The notes: generated from the letters alone by a model not told the origin. A stretch of 58,543 nucleotides of DNA from Streptococcus oralis (GCF_001075875.1 NZ_JUOS01000027.1:1-58543); one strand, 5' to 3'. Shown: positions 33,407 through 46,212, counted from the first letter of the stretch. Numbers and translations: made by a program.

Positions 33407-36058
33407 TTATTTCACCAACTTCTTCATCTCATCAATACGTGCGACGGTCGCGTCGTATTTGGCTTGGTAGTCGGCTTGTTTGTCGCGTTCTTTTTGGACG
33501 ACTTTTGGTTTGGCGTTGGCTACGAAGCGTTCGTTAGAGAGCTTCTTACCAACCATATCCAGTTCTTTTTGCCATTTAGCCAGTTCCTTGTCAAGACGAG
33601 CGAGCTCTTCTTCGACATTGAGGAGGTCTGCGAGAGGCAAGTAGATTTCTGCTCCTGTGATGACGCTTGACATAGCGAGTTCAGGTGCAGGGATGTTTGA
33701 TGCGATTTCCAAGTGTTCTGGATTTGTGAAGCGTTTGATGTAGTTGACATTGCTGTTAAAGAAGGCTTCCAAGTCGCTATCGCTTGTCTTAACAAGGATG
33801 GTGATAGGCTTGCTTGGTGCTACGTTTACTTCCGCACGCGCATTACGAACAGCACGGATCAAGTCTTTGAGGCTTTCTACACCAGTATGAGCTGCAAGGT
33901 CTTCAAAAGCTGGGTTAACAGTTGGGTATTCTGCTGTAACGATAGAGCCTTCTGAGATTTGTCCAAAGATTTCCTCTGTCACGAATGGCATGATTGGGTG
34001 GAGGAGACGAAGGATCTTGTCCAAAGTATAAAGGAGAACAGAACGTGTAATGACTTTCTCTTCTTCGTTGTCGCTATAAAGCACTTCCTTGGTCAACTCA
34101 ACGTACCAGTCCGCAAACTCATCCCAGATGAAGTTGTAGAGGATATGACCTGCAACACCAAACTCAAACTTGTCAAAGTTTTCAGTGACTTTTCCAATCG
34201 TTTCATTGAGGTTGTGGAGAATCCAGCGGTCTGTGACATTTCCAGCTTCTTTGTTAACAACTTTTTCCACATTGGCAGTTGCTTGCTCAAGAGTCAATCC
34301 TTCATTGTTCATGAGAATGTAACGAGAGATGTTCCAGATCTTGTTAATGAAGTTCCATGATGCATCCATTTTCTCGTAAGAGAAGCGCACGTCTTGACCT
34401 GGTGCAGAACCGTTTGAAAGGAACCAACGAAGGGCATCCGCACCGTATTTCTCGATGACATCCATTGGGTCAATCCCGTTACCGAGTGACTTAGACATCT
34501 TGCGTCCTTGCTCATCACGGATAAGGCCGTGGATCAGGACGTTTTGGAATGGTTGACGACCAGTGAATTCCAATGATTGGAAGATCATACGAGATACCCA
34601 GAAGAAGATAATGTCGTAACCTGTTACCAAGGTTGAAGTTGGGAAGTAACGTTTGAAGTCTTCTGAGTCGACATCCGGCCAGCCCATGGTTGAGAATGGC
34701 CAAAGGGCAGAACTGAACCAAGTGTCTAAGACGTCTTCGTCCTGAGTCCATCCGTCACCTTCTGGGGCTTCTTCACCGACGTACATTTCACCCTCAGCAT
34801 TATACCAAGCAGGGATTTGGTGACCCCACCAGAGCTGACGAGAGATGACCCAGTCGTGGACATTTTCCATCCATTGGAGGAAGGTATCGTTGAAACGAGG
34901 TGGGTAGAATTCTACCTTGTCTTCTGTATCTTGGTTGGCAATGGCATTTTTAGCTAATTGGTCCATCTTCACGAACCATTGCGTAGACAAGCGTGGCTCA
35001 ACTACAACACCTGTACGTTCTGAGTGACCAACACTGTGAACACGTTTTTCGATTTTAACAAGAGCACCGATTTCTTCTAGCTTAGCAACGACTGCCTTAC
35101 GAGCTTCAAAACGGTCCATACCTGCAAATTCGAAGGTAAGCTCGTTCATGGTTCCGTCGTCGTTCATGACGTTGACTTGTGGCAAGTTGTGGCGTTGACC
35201 AACCAAGAAGTCGTTTGGATCATGGGCAGGTGTGATTTTCACGACACCAGTACCAAACTCAGGATCAGCGTGCTCATCTCCAACGATTGGAATTGATTTA
35301 TTAGCGATTGGAAGGACGACATTTTTACCGATCAAGTCCTTGTAGCGTGGGTCTTCTGGATTGACCGCAACGGCAACGTCCCCAAACATAGTCTCAGGAC
35401 GAGTAGTGGCAACTTCAAGGGCGCGTGAGCCGTCTTCTAGCATGTAGTTCATGTGGTAGAAGGCACCTTCGACGTCCTTGTGGATAACTTCGATATCAGA
35501 AAGGGCTGTGCGAGCTGCTGGATCCCAGTTGATGATAAACTCACCACGGTAGATCCAGCCTTTCTTGTAAAGGTCCACAAAGACCTTGCGAACGGCTTTT
35601 GACAAACCTTCGTCAAGGGTGAAACGCTCACGAGAGTAGTCTACAGAGAGCCCCATCTTGCCCCATTGTTCCTTGATGGTAGTGGCATATTCGTCTTTCC
35701 ATTCCCAAACCTTATCGAGGAATTTTTCACGACCCAGGTCATAACGGCTAATACCCTCACCACGCAAGCGCTCCTCAACCTTAGCCTGAGTGGCAATCCC
35801 CGCGTGGTCCATACCTGGAAGCCAAAGGGTGTCAAAACCTTGCATTCGTTTTTGACGGATGATGATATCCTGCAAAGTCGTATCCCAAGCGTGACCAAGG
35901 TGAAGTTTACCAGTTACGTTTGGTGGTGGAATCACGATTGAATAAGGCTTAGCCTTTTGATCTCCTGAAGGCTTGAAAACATCAGCGTCAAGCCATTTTT
36001 GGTAACGACCAGCCTCAACCTCGGCTGGATTGTATTTAGGTGAAAGTTCTTTAGACAT
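33407..36058 (-). CDS. valS: Valyl-tRNA synthetase
   Basis: This 883-residue class I synthetase has the HIGH motif in [14 protein letters not shown] near residue 50 and KMSKS in [11 protein letters not shown]. The editing domain has [10 protein letters not shown]. The C-terminal ends in a coiled coil ([30 protein letters not shown]) as in bacterial ValRS. It is last of a four-gene operon with a T-box leader; its ATG overlaps the kinase gene by 8 bp. No clear terminator is seen between it and the ATPase gene. Confidence 0.97.
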   Translation of the reverse strand: MSKELSPKYNPAEVEAGRYQKWLDADVFKPSGDQKAKPYSIVIPPPNVTGKLHLGHAWDTTLQDIIIRQKRMQGFDTLWLPGMDHAGIATQAKVEERLRGEGISRYDLGREKFLDKVWEWKDEYATTIKEQWGKMGLSVDYSRERFTLDEGLSKAVRKVFVDLYKKGWIYRGEFIINWDPAARTALSDIEVIHKDVEGAFYHMNYMLEDGSRALEVATTRPETMFGDVAVAVNPEDPRYKDLIGKNVVLPIANKSIPIVGDEHADPEFGTGVVKITPAHDPNDFLVGQRHNLPQVNVMNDDGTMNELTFEFAGMDRFEARKAVVAKLEEIGALVKIEKRVHSVGHSERTGVVVEPRLSTQWFVKMDQLAKNAIANQDTEDKVEFYPPRFNDTFLQWMENVHDWVISRQLWWGHQIPAWYNAEGEMYVGEEAPEGDGWTQDEDVLDTWFSSALWPFSTMGWPDVDSEDFKRYFPTSTLVTGYDIIFFWVSRMIFQSLEFTGRQPFQNVLIHGLIRDEQGRKMSKSLGNGIDPMDVIEKYGADALRWFLSNGSAPGQDVRFSYEKMDASWNFINKIWNISRYILMNNEGLTLEQATANVEKVVNKEAGNVTDRWILHNLNETIGKVTENFDKFEFGVAGHILYNFIWDEFADWYVELTKEVLYSDNEEEKVITRSVLLYTLDKILRLLHPIMPFVTEEIFGQISEGSIVTAEYPTVNPAFEDLAAHTGVESLKDLIRAVRNARAEVNVAPSKPITILVKTSDSDLEAFFNSNVNYIKRFTNPEHLEIASNIPAPELAMSSVITGAEIYLPLADLLNVEEELARLDKELAKWQKELDMVGKKLSNERFVANAKPKVVQKERDKQADYQAKYDATVARIDEMKKLVK

Positions 36059-36629
36059 GTGTGTGTCCTTTCTCTATTGTTTTCATTTTTTCTTGAATCT
36101 GCTTAGCAGCTTCTTCTGCAGACAGATTCGTATTATTTATTTTAAGGTAGTGGTGCAACTCATTCGGTTGATGTTGGAAATTTAATTGAAGTGTTTCAGC
36201 GGTCTCTAAAATTTCTCTTTCAGATATCTCAATATGCCGTTTCAAGGGCTTGTGCTTCAACCGGTTCTCCGTTCGATTTCGACGTAAACGCTCTTCAAGA
36301 CTTGTTTCCAATTCAACAAACAGAATCTCTTGATGAAAGTTATCCAATAAATCCTGAATTTGCTTTAAATACATCAGCTGGTACTGATTTGAAAAATCAA
36401 TTACGTCAGTTAAAATTACTGATCGCTGATTTCTTGCACTTGCTCCAAGGAAAGAAAAGGTGATTCCACGAACAAATTCCCACATTTCCTCTGTAAAGTC
36501 CTGATAGATTTCTAGTGCAAAATCGATGGCTTGATGGTTATAAAAGAGGGTAGCATCTGTCAGTCGAGATAACTCTTGACCAATCGTCATTTTCCCAGAA
36601 GCCGGAGCCCCAATGATGAAAAGATGCAT
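36051..36629 (-). CDS. P-loop kinase-like protein (AAA_17/AAA_33)
   Basis: This 192-residue protein has Walker [12 protein letters not shown] near the N-terminus, with Met replacing the usual Ser/Thr after Lys. An Asp-rich DVIDF region and an arginine-rich lid [19 protein letters not shown] follow. The substrate is unknown; related proteins include small-molecule kinases. The start at 36629 has GGGAGG 7 bases upstream, and the A of its ATG is the last base of the GNAT stop codon (TGATG). It lies inside the T-box valS operon. Confidence 0.8.
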   Translation of the reverse strand: MHLFIIGAPASGKMTIGQELSRLTDATLFYNHQAIDFALEIYQDFTEEMWEFVRGITFSFLGASARNQRSVILTDVIDFSNQYQLMYLKQIQDLLDNFHQEILFVELETSLEERLRRNRTENRLKHKPLKRHIEISEREILETAETLQLNFQHQPNELHHYLKINNTNLSAEEAAKQIQEKMKTIEKGHTHV

Positions 36630-37189
36630 CAAATTACCTCCCATTCACTCTTCAGCAAGCCATATATGAGACTGTCACAGCGGTTTCCTTGAGCATCCTT
36701 TCTGTCTCGGATGCGAGCTTCGAGGGTGAAACCAAGCTTCTCAGCGACACGTTGACTTTGGACATTATAGCCAAAACAAGTCAGCTCAATCTTGTGAAGA
36801 CCCAATTCTTTAAAAGCCAGATCAATCAAGGCACGCGCTGCTTCGGGAACATAACCGTGCCCCCAATAGTATGGGTGCAAGATATAGCCAATCTCCAGTA
36901 CATCGTCTTCGTAACGACGGGGGAAATCGACAGACCCAATAATCTTATCAGTCCCTTTGACCACAATCCCATAGCCAGCTGGGAGATTTTCTTTTTTGTT
37001 GCGCTCAGGAAGGATATGCTCTAGATAATAAATCTCATCTTCCAAGCTCTTGACGGGTGGGAAGCCTGCTGGGTAAGAAACCTCTGGACGACTAGCATAG
37101 TCAAAGATAACCTCGGCATCCGCCACGGTACGGACTCGTAAGACCAGACGCTCCGTTTCGATTTGTTCTGGCAGTTCAGCTCTTGTCAT
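36629..37189 (-). CDS. RimJ/RimL-like GNAT acetyltransferase
   Basis: This 186-residue protein starts MTRAELPEQIETERLVLRVRT, the typical RimJ/RimL entry (ETERLxLR). It has LEIGYILHPYYWGHGYVPEAARALIDLAF for acetyl-CoA and CFGYNVQSQRVAEKLGFTLEARIRD. The substrate may be a protein N-terminus or a small molecule. The ATG at 37189 overlaps the flavin reductase gene by 14 bp; the frame is open further upstream, but that part is not GNAT-like. Confidence 0.87.
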   Translation of the reverse strand: MTRAELPEQIETERLVLRVRTVADAEVIFDYASRPEVSYPAGFPPVKSLEDEIYYLEHILPERNKKENLPAGYGIVVKGTDKIIGSVDFPRRYEDDVLEIGYILHPYYWGHGYVPEAARALIDLAFKELGLHKIELTCFGYNVQSQRVAEKLGFTLEARIRDRKDAQGNRCDSLIYGLLKSEWEVI

Positions 37190-37754
37190 TATTCTTCCTC
37201 GCTTTTTTGATGAAGCTTCCCATGGGATCGACTCGGTCATCCAGATAACGGTAAACGCGTTGATGACCGTCCCCCATAAAGTAAGTTGGGGCAAAGCGGT
37301 CATTTTTAAAATGCTCTTTATCGTCCAAGAGCTCTGGATCAGCCAGTCGCTCGAGAATCTTGGCAAAGATATGGCAGATGCCATCTTCCTCGATAATCCG
37401 ATCCACCTGACAGTCCAATACGACTGGACATGCCTCTAAAATCGGGGCCTGAGTCCGTACAGAAATTTCGTAGTCAAGCCCTAGGCGTTTTAACTTTTCC
37501 CGATGGCTGATAAAACCAGCCTGCTCCATTTCGAGCATGAAGTTTTCATCAGGGATGTTTACGGTAAACTGTTGATAATGCTTAATCTGGTCAGCCGCAT
37601 TTTCCTCAGCGCCAACACCGATGACCAGCCAATCTCCCAGGCTATAAGAGGAACTGCAGGTCGTGATATTGTGCCCAAAGTTCTTGTCCTGATATCCCAA
37701 GATGAAGATAGGAAAACCATAGTAGAGCTTGCTGGTGTTAAAAGATTGTTTCAT
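37176..37754 (-). CDS. Flavin reductase family protein
   Basis: This 192-residue protein has the split-barrel flavin-binding fold of flavoredoxin type: YGFPIFILGYQD, TTCSSSYSLGDWLVIGVG, NFTVNIP-like FTVNIPDENFM, and LDCQVDRIIEEDGICHIFAKILE. It probably reduces or binds FMN. It is the first gene after the valS T-box leader and so is controlled by tRNA-Val charging together with the three genes after it. The reason for this link is unclear. AAGGAGG precedes the ATG. Confidence 0.85.
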   Translation of the reverse strand: MKQSFNTSKLYYGFPIFILGYQDKNFGHNITTCSSSYSLGDWLVIGVGAEENAADQIKHYQQFTVNIPDENFMLEMEQAGFISHREKLKRLGLDYEISVRTQAPILEACPVVLDCQVDRIIEEDGICHIFAKILERLADPELLDDKEHFKNDRFAPTYFMGDGHQRVYRYLDDRVDPMGSFIKKARKNNDKS

Positions 37755-37781
37755 GACAACCTCCTTTGGCTAGGGGTCTAA

Positions 37782-38078
37782 AATAAAAATCGCCCCTGCC
37801 ATCAATCTGACAGGGACGAATGTGTTAATCCGCGGTACCACCCAATTTCGGGCAGATGCCCGCAACTTTAATCTTCTTGTTTCTCTTTTATGACGTCGTT
37901 AGCTCGTCTTGCCGTACTTGAGTACAGCCTGCAACTCGCTGTCTAGTCCTAAAAGGAAACAAAAAGATTTATATTTCAATTTTTAATTTCATCCATTAGC
38001 AACCAGTTTTGACACATTTGTGGACTTCTCAGCACCGCCACTTTCTGTAAAATGTGGGACTCAAAACACCTCTAATGG
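37782..38078 (-). promoter_or_regulatory. T-box riboswitch leader of valS operon
   Basis: The T-box core GGGTGGTACCGCGG is on the minus strand at 37830-37843. The terminator hairpin CGTCCCTG...CAGGGGCG with TTTTT is at 37782-37818. Stem I is closed by CCATTAG/CTAATGG (38072-38078 with 37993-37999) and an inner GTTTTG/CAAAAC. In the specifier loop GUC (38011-38013), followed by A, is a plausible Val codon. Uncharged tRNA-Val would stabilise the antiterminator. Confidence 0.9.
37891..37950 (-). repeat. BOX-like core element inside T-box leader
   Basis: ACTAGACAGCGAGTTGCAGG, then CTGTACTCAAGTACGGCAAG, on the minus strand parallel the BOX centre seen at 11345-11446. It is flanked by complementary arms GTTTCCTTTTA and TAAAAGAGAAAC (37950-37960 and 37879-37890), so it sits at the tip of a T-box stem between stem I and the antiterminator. 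Confidence 0.7.
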
Positions 38079-38082
38079 CTTT

Positions 38083-38111
38083 ATTTTAACAAGTTTTTGA
38101 CGGAAAAGCAA
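38083..38111 (-). promoter_or_regulatory. Promoter of T-box valS operon
   Basis: On the minus strand TTGCTT (38106-38111) and TAAAAT (38083-38088) have 17-bp spacing. It lies just past the stop codon of the HhH gene. Confidence 0.7.
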
Positions 38112-38124
38112 GGAACAAGAAAGA

Positions 38125-38520
38125 TTACTTGAACTTGATGCCGTTTTCTTTTAATTTCTTGATAGTAGCTGGACCGATTCCCTTCAAGGCAAGGAGTTCT
38201 TTTTCTGTCCAGTTTTTGAAGTCAGCAGCAGACTTGATACCTTCATCGTAGAAAGTCTTAGCGCGGTCAACTGAAAGTCCCCCTAGGTTAGCTGCGAAAT
38301 CTTCTACAGAAGTAGCAACTTTTTGAGCTTGCTCTTTGGTTGCTTCTACAGTTTTTTCAACCTTTTTAGAGACAGCTTTACCTGCATCGCTTGCTGCTTT
38401 TTCAGCATGTTTTACAACTTTTTTTGTTTCTTCGACAACCTTGTTTACAGTGCTTGAAAATGCACCTGAGCGACGTAGGTTGTTTCTCAATTGTTTTTTA
38501 CGTTGGAGTGTCTTTGACAT
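38125..38520 (-). CDS. Lys/Ala-rich protein with C-terminal helix-hairpin-helix
   Basis: This is a 131-residue basic protein. The N-terminus MSKTLQRKKQLRNNLRRSG is very basic. Residues about 25-70 form a Lys/Ala/Val helical repeat (EETKKVVKHAEKAASDAGKAVSKKVEKTVEATKEQAQKV), like histone H1-type or LEA-type tails. The C-terminal 55 residues include LSVDRAKTFYDEGIKSAADFKNWTEKELLALKGIGPATIKKLKENGIKF with a GIGPATIKKL HhH turn, suggesting nucleic-acid binding. I know no function. AAGGATTTTATC before the ATG is a weak Shine-Dalgarno. Confidence 0.8.
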   Translation of the reverse strand: MSKTLQRKKQLRNNLRRSGAFSSTVNKVVEETKKVVKHAEKAASDAGKAVSKKVEKTVEATKEQAQKVATSVEDFAANLGGLSVDRAKTFYDEGIKSAADFKNWTEKELLALKGIGPATIKKLKENGIKFK

Positions 38521-38694
38521 GATAAAATCCTTTCAATAAAAAATCCCTGTGGCTGAACAAGGATCGAATCTCTATGGTTTTATTGTATCAACTTTCTTTA
38601 GGAAATGCAAGGCTTGATATACTGGAAATATAGGAGATATATGGGAAATTTCACCGTAGAATGATAGACGATAATAGAAGAAAATTGAAAAATA

Positions 38695-38703
38695 TGGTAT
38701 AAT
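38695..38703 (+). promoter_or_regulatory. Extended -10 promoter of uppS operon
   Basis: TGGTATAAT ends 32 bp before the uppS ATG; the -35 is weak. It would drive uppS, cdsA, rseP and proS. Confidence 0.6.
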
Positions 38704-38735
38704 GAAACGATAGATTTTTGAATAGGGATACAATC

Positions 38736-39488
38736 ATGTTTGGATTTTTAAAAAAAGATAAAGCAACAGAAGCTCCCACAATGGTGCCAGACCACATCGG
38801 TGTTATCATGGATGGGAATGGCCGTTGGGCTAAAAAACGGATGCAGCCGCGTGTCTTTGGGCATAAGGCTGGGATGGATGCTTTGAGAACGGTAGCTATT
38901 GCTGCTAGTGATATGGGCGTCAAAGCCTTGACAGTCTATGCCTTTTCAACTGAAAACTGGACCCGTCCAGATCAGGAAGTCAAATTTATCATGAACCTGC
39001 CAGTTGAATTCTATGATAAGTTTGTTCCTGAATTGCATCAGAAGAACATGAAAATTCAAATGATTGGGGAGACTGATCGTTTGCCGAAGCAGACTTTTGA
39101 TGCTCTTAAAAAGGCAGAAGAGCTGACTAAGTTAAATACAGGATTGATTCTTAATTTTGCCCTTAATTATGGTGGACGAGCTGAGATTACACAAGCGGTC
39201 AAGTTGATTGCACAGGATGTTTTAGATGCTAAGATCAATCCTGGTGATATCACCGAGGAGTTGATTGGGGAATATCTCTTTACGGGTCATTTGCCAAAAG
39301 TATTGCGTGATCCTGACTTGATTATTCGGACCAGCGGTGAACTTCGTTTGAGTAATTTCTTGCCATGGCAGGCTGCTTATAGCGAGCTCTATTTCACGGA
39401 TGTCTTGTGGCCTGACTTTGATGAGGAAGCCTTGAAAGAAGCTATCATCGAGTACAATCGTCGCAACCGTCGTTTTGGAGGAGTTTAG
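38736..39488 (+). CDS. uppS: Undecaprenyl diphosphate synthase UppS
   Basis: This 250-residue cis-prenyltransferase makes the C55 lipid carrier for peptidoglycan. HIGVIMDGNGRWAKKR holds the catalytic Asp and the diphosphate loop, YAFSTENW is the second family motif, and DLIIRTSGELRLSNFLPWQAAYSELYF is the C-terminal signature. A TTG start 18 bases earlier would also be open, but ATG at 38736 after AGGG is standard. First gene of the uppS-cdsA-rseP-proS operon. Confidence 0.96.
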   Translation: MFGFLKKDKATEAPTMVPDHIGVIMDGNGRWAKKRMQPRVFGHKAGMDALRTVAIAASDMGVKALTVYAFSTENWTRPDQEVKFIMNLPVEFYDKFVPELHQKNMKIQMIGETDRLPKQTFDALKKAEELTKLNTGLILNFALNYGGRAEITQAVKLIAQDVLDAKINPGDITEELIGEYLFTGHLPKVLRDPDLIIRTSGELRLSNFLPWQAAYSELYFTDVLWPDFDEEALKEAIIEYNRRNRRFGGV

Positions 39489-39496
39489 GAGATATT

Positions 39497-40300
39497 ATGA
39501 TACAGGATTTACAAAAGAGAACCCTTTTTGCTATCTTGGCCTTGGCTATCTTTATCCCAATCTTGGCGATTGGTGGCTTATGGCTCCAGATTGCCATGGG
39601 GATTGTGGCTATGTTGGGAGTACATGAGTTACTGCGCATGAAGGGTTTAAATACCATGACGCCTGAAGGACTCTTGACTTTACTAGCAACCTTTTTTCTG
39701 ACTATTCCTTTGGAAAACTACCTGAAGTTTTTGCCTGTGGATGGGAACGTTGTTGCTTATAGTGTCGTGATACTGATTTTACTAGGGGCAACAGTCTTCA
39801 GCAAGAACTATACTATTGAGGATGCTGTTTTTCCGATTGCCATGAGTTTTTATGTTGGTTTTGGCTTTAATGCTTTGGTCGATGCTCGTATTGCAGGTTT
39901 GGATAAGGCGCTTTTGGGACTGTGTATGGTCTGGGCAACCGATAGTGGAGCCTATCTAGTAGGAATGAAGTTTGGTAAGAGAAAACTAGCTCCGAGAGTT
40001 TCCCCTAACAAGACCATAGAGGGTGCTATGGGAGGTATCTTGGCTGCTATGCTAGTGACTTTGATTTTTATGCTAGTTGATAGTACCGTTGCTTTACCTT
40101 ATGGGATTTACAAAATGATGGTCTTTGCTATTTTCTTTAGTATAGCTGGTCAGTTGGGTGATTTGATTGAAAGTGCAATGAAACGTCACTTTGGTGTCAA
40201 AGACTCAGGTAAGTTTATCCCAGGTCATGGTGGGGTATTGGATCGTTTTGATTGCATGCTGGCTGTCTTCCCTATTATGCACCTCTTTGGCTTATTTTAA
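39497..40300 (+). CDS. cdsA: Phosphatidate cytidylyltransferase CdsA
   Basis: This 267-residue membrane enzyme makes CDP-diacylglycerol. It has about seven or eight hydrophobic helices. The signature near the C-terminus is SPNKTIEGAMGG, then SIAGQLGDLIESAMKRHFGVKDSGKFIPGHGGVLDRFD, the complete CDS family motif with the metal-binding Asp residues. It follows uppS by 8 bp. Confidence 0.95.
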   Translation: MIQDLQKRTLFAILALAIFIPILAIGGLWLQIAMGIVAMLGVHELLRMKGLNTMTPEGLLTLLATFFLTIPLENYLKFLPVDGNVVAYSVVILILLGATVFSKNYTIEDAVFPIAMSFYVGFGFNALVDARIAGLDKALLGLCMVWATDSGAYLVGMKFGKRKLAPRVSPNKTIEGAMGGILAAMLVTLIFMLVDSTVALPYGIYKMMVFAIFFSIAGQLGDLIESAMKRHFGVKDSGKFIPGHGGVLDRFDCMLAVFPIMHLFGLF

Positions 40301-40321
40301 GGAAAGGTAAATAGAAATTAA

Positions 40322-43449
<3,128 letters not shown>

Positions 43450-43462
43450 AATCTATAATCAG

Positions 43463-43510
43463 AAGAAAAACAAGACAAAAATGTAACTAGTTTTTGCCTT
43501 GTTTTTTCTT
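43463..43510 (+). terminator. Terminator of uppS-proS operon
   Basis: AAAAACAAGACAAAAA pairs with TTTTTGCCTTGTTTTT, ending in a T tract. Confidence 0.8.
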
Positions 43511-43559
43511 TATAATGAGATAAAATAAACATCAAAAGAGTAAATAAAGAGGTAGAGCT

Positions 43560-44939
43560 ATGCTAAAATTTCCAAAGGATTTTGTCTGGGGTTCCTCAAC
43601 ATCTGGACCACAGACAGAAGGACGAGTGCCTGGTGACGACAAGGGAGATAATCTCTGGGATTATTGGTTTCAAGTAGAGCCAAATCGCTATTACAATGGG
43701 ATTGGGCCAGACAAAACGTCGACCTTCTATGAAAACTGGGAAAAGGATATCGAACTTTTGTTAGAAACTGGCCACACAGCCTTTCGAACTTCTATCCAGT
43801 GGTCTCGTATTTTCCCACAGGGACGTGGGGAAGTCAACCCTCAAGGTGTGGCTTTCTACCGTCATGTATTTGAAGTCATCAAGGCCAAGGGTATTCGCCT
43901 CTTAGTCAATCTTTATCACTTTGACCTGCCTTTTGCCCTTCAAGAAGATGGGGATGGTTGGGAAAATAAGGCAACCATCAAGGCCTATGAAGACTATGCT
44001 CGTTTCTGTTTTGAAACTTATGGAGACTTGGTTGACCAGTGGATTACCTTCAATGAGCCTATCGTTCCTGTAGAGTTTGGCTATTTCTATGATGCCCATT
44101 ACCCTCATAAGGTAGATGCCAAAGCGGCAGTTAAGGTTGCCTATCATACCCAGCTAGCCAGCACTCTTGCGGTCAAAGCCTGCCATGAGGTCTTGCCTGG
44201 TTCTAAGATTGGGATCGTCCTCAACTTGACACCAGCCTATCCACGTAGTCAACATCCTGCCGACGTGAAGGCTGCTCGTATTGCGGATCTCTTCCAAGCT
44301 CAATCTTTCCTAGATCCATCTGTCTTGGGAGCTTATCCAGAAGAGTTAGTGGAAATTTTGTCTGAGCATGACTTGTTACCAGAATACACAGCCGAAGAGT
44401 TGGAACTCATTCGTGAGAACACCGTTGATTTCCTAGGAGTGAATTATTACCAACCTTTGCGTGTCATGGCGCCGCGTTTTGCTAAGCATCCTGACAGCCC
44501 ACTCTTGCCTGAGCATTTCTATGAGCCTTATGTCATGCCTGGTCGTAAGATCAATCCGCACCGCGGTTGGGAAATCTACGAGCAAGGGATTTATGACATT
44601 GCCCAAAACATCAAGGAAAACTACGGTAATATTGAGTGGATGCTGACAGAGAATGGGATGGGTGTTGAAGGTGAAGACAAATTCCGTGAAAATGGAATAA
44701 TCCAGGATGATTACCGTATCGACTTTGTCAAAGGTCATCTTCGTGAACTTCATCGTGCTATTGAAGACGGCGCCAACTGTAAAGGCTACTTGATCTGGAC
44801 CTTTATCGATTGTTGGTCATGGCTCAATAGCTATAAAAACCGTTATGGTTTGGTCGAGCTAGACTTAAAAACACAAGAACGTCGCCTGAAAAAATCAGGC
44901 CACTGGTTCAAAGAACTCAGCGACAATAATGGGTTTTAA
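43560..44939 (+). CDS. Family 1 glycoside hydrolase (6-phospho-beta-glucosidase type)
   Basis: This 459-residue TIM-barrel glycosidase has the N-terminal signature FPKDFVWGSSTSGPQTEG. The acid/base Glu is in WITFNEPIVP and the nucleophile Glu in WMLTENGMG. It is of normal GH1 length. The C-terminal segment IDCWSWLNSYKNRYGLVELDL is typical of phospho-beta-glycosidases, though substrate is not proven. It is monocistronic with no PTS genes beside it. From memory this position after proS holds a GH1 gene in pneumococcus too. Confidence 0.9.
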   Translation: MLKFPKDFVWGSSTSGPQTEGRVPGDDKGDNLWDYWFQVEPNRYYNGIGPDKTSTFYENWEKDIELLLETGHTAFRTSIQWSRIFPQGRGEVNPQGVAFYRHVFEVIKAKGIRLLVNLYHFDLPFALQEDGDGWENKATIKAYEDYARFCFETYGDLVDQWITFNEPIVPVEFGYFYDAHYPHKVDAKAAVKVAYHTQLASTLAVKACHEVLPGSKIGIVLNLTPAYPRSQHPADVKAARIADLFQAQSFLDPSVLGAYPEELVEILSEHDLLPEYTAEELELIRENTVDFLGVNYYQPLRVMAPRFAKHPDSPLLPEHFYEPYVMPGRKINPHRGWEIYEQGIYDIAQNIKENYGNIEWMLTENGMGVEGEDKFRENGIIQDDYRIDFVKGHLRELHRAIEDGANCKGYLIWTFIDCWSWLNSYKNRYGLVELDLKTQERRLKKSGHWFKELSDNNGF

Positions 44940-44957
44940 GCTACTTTTCAAATAGAT

Positions 44958-45010
44958 TCAAAAAAACCATTGGACCTCAATTCTTTTCGAGTTTTTCCAA
45001 TGGTTTTTCT
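44958..45010. terminator. Bidirectional terminator between GH1 and rhomboid genes
   Basis: AAAAACCATTGGA and TCCAATGGTTTTT form the stem, with A and T tracts on both sides, between two convergent genes. Confidence 0.8.
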
Positions 45011-45014
45011 TGTT

Positions 45015-45689
45015 TTATAATAGTCCGATAAAAAGTAGTAAAGCTGACAAAGCAATGAAAGCTAGGGTTGCTAGACCACGTTGGCCTGGGCTGTAAATCT
45101 TTCGTTCTCCTCGAACTGGGAAGACGATAGCTAGTAATGCACCGCCGACAGCTCCCCCGACATGTCCAGCAAGGCTGATGCCAGGCATTAAGATACTTCC
45201 TACTAGGTTGATGACCAAGAGGGAGAGATAGGATTGACCAAGTTGTTGGAGGTAGGGATTGCGTGAAGCATATCGGAGAACAACAATTGAGGCAAACATA
45301 CCGTAGAGGGCAGTTGAAGCACCTGCAGTTATAGCATTGGGACTAAAAACTAGGACAAAGAGATTTCCCATCATACCGGATAGAAGGTAGAAAAAGAAAA
45401 ACTGTTTAGAGCCAAAGATTTGTTCCATCTGACGTCCTAAGAAGTAGAGGGATAGCATATTGACTAAAAAGTGCTCCAAGCCAATATGGACAAAGGTTGC
45501 CGAGAATAAGCGCCAGACTTGTTCAGGCATGGCCTTGATTGCTGGGGGATAAACAGCTCCGAATTTATACAAGGTGGCTGCACTTGTGTAGTTAAAACCA
45601 CTGGTTAAAAACATGAGTATAAAAACCAGGCTTGTCACGAGAAGAAAGAAGCTCGTGACAGGATACCGACGATCAAAAATCTCTTTCAT
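45015..45689 (-). CDS. Rhomboid family intramembrane serine protease
   Basis: This 224-residue membrane protein has six or seven helices. The catalytic serine is in AITAGASTALYGMFAS (GxSx), the catalytic histidine in LAGHVGGAVGGALLA. FVHIGLEHFLVNMLSLYFLGRQMEQIFG is the conserved HxxxN-like helix. The ATG at 45689 overlaps the cyclo-ligase gene by 17 bp, so they are coupled. Substrates are unknown. Confidence 0.93.
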   Translation of the reverse strand: MKEIFDRRYPVTSFFLLVTSLVFILMFLTSGFNYTSAATLYKFGAVYPPAIKAMPEQVWRLFSATFVHIGLEHFLVNMLSLYFLGRQMEQIFGSKQFFFFYLLSGMMGNLFVLVFSPNAITAGASTALYGMFASIVVLRYASRNPYLQQLGQSYLSLLVINLVGSILMPGISLAGHVGGAVGGALLAIVFPVRGERKIYSPGQRGLATLAFIALSALLLFIGLL

Positions 45690-46212
45690 AGATAAGTACC
45701 TCCTCAACGGGAATATCATGTGAATCAGGCTGGAAGTCCTGAATCTGACAAGGATAAAGTGTACTGATGGTGTGGCCTAGGAAATGCTCTAAGTAGCGAT
45801 CATAATAACCACCACCGTAGCCAATCCGATAAGCAGAAGGATTGAAAGCCAAACCAGGAACATGAATCAGGTCAATCTGAGAGGGTTCCTGGTTTGTGAA
45901 GTCTCCTTGAGGTTCAAGAAGTCCAAAAGAATTTCTCTCGAGTTTCTCTGGTTCATATAGAACAAAGTCCATTTTCCCTTGTGGATAAGTTTTGGGAATG
46001 AGGAGTGTCTTCCCATCTTTTTGAGCTTGTTCGATCAGTCTAGCTGTCTGAAATTCATGAGGAAAAGACAGGTAAGTGGCGATGGTTTTTGCTTCCTTAT
46101 AGAAGGGATGTAGAAGTAGTTGCTCAGTCAACCAAGCGTCCATGACTTCCTTTTCTTCGGCTGATAGAGATTTGAGTTCTTGCAAGACCTGCTTGCGTAA
46201 GTTTTTTTTCAT
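45673..46212 (-). CDS. 5-formyltetrahydrofolate cyclo-ligase
   Basis: This 179-residue enzyme returns 5-formyl-THF to methenyl-THF. The family motif FNPSAYRIGYGGGYYDRYLE is complete, with the ATP/folate-binding Gly-rich part. The N-terminus LRKQVLQELKSLS is also typical. It is next to the deacetylase gene (3-bp gap) and overlaps the rhomboid gene. Confidence 0.93.
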   Translation of the reverse strand: MKKNLRKQVLQELKSLSAEEKEVMDAWLTEQLLLHPFYKEAKTIATYLSFPHEFQTARLIEQAQKDGKTLLIPKTYPQGKMDFVLYEPEKLERNSFGLLEPQGDFTNQEPSQIDLIHVPGLAFNPSAYRIGYGGGYYDRYLEHFLGHTISTLYPCQIQDFQPDSHDIPVEEVLIYERDF

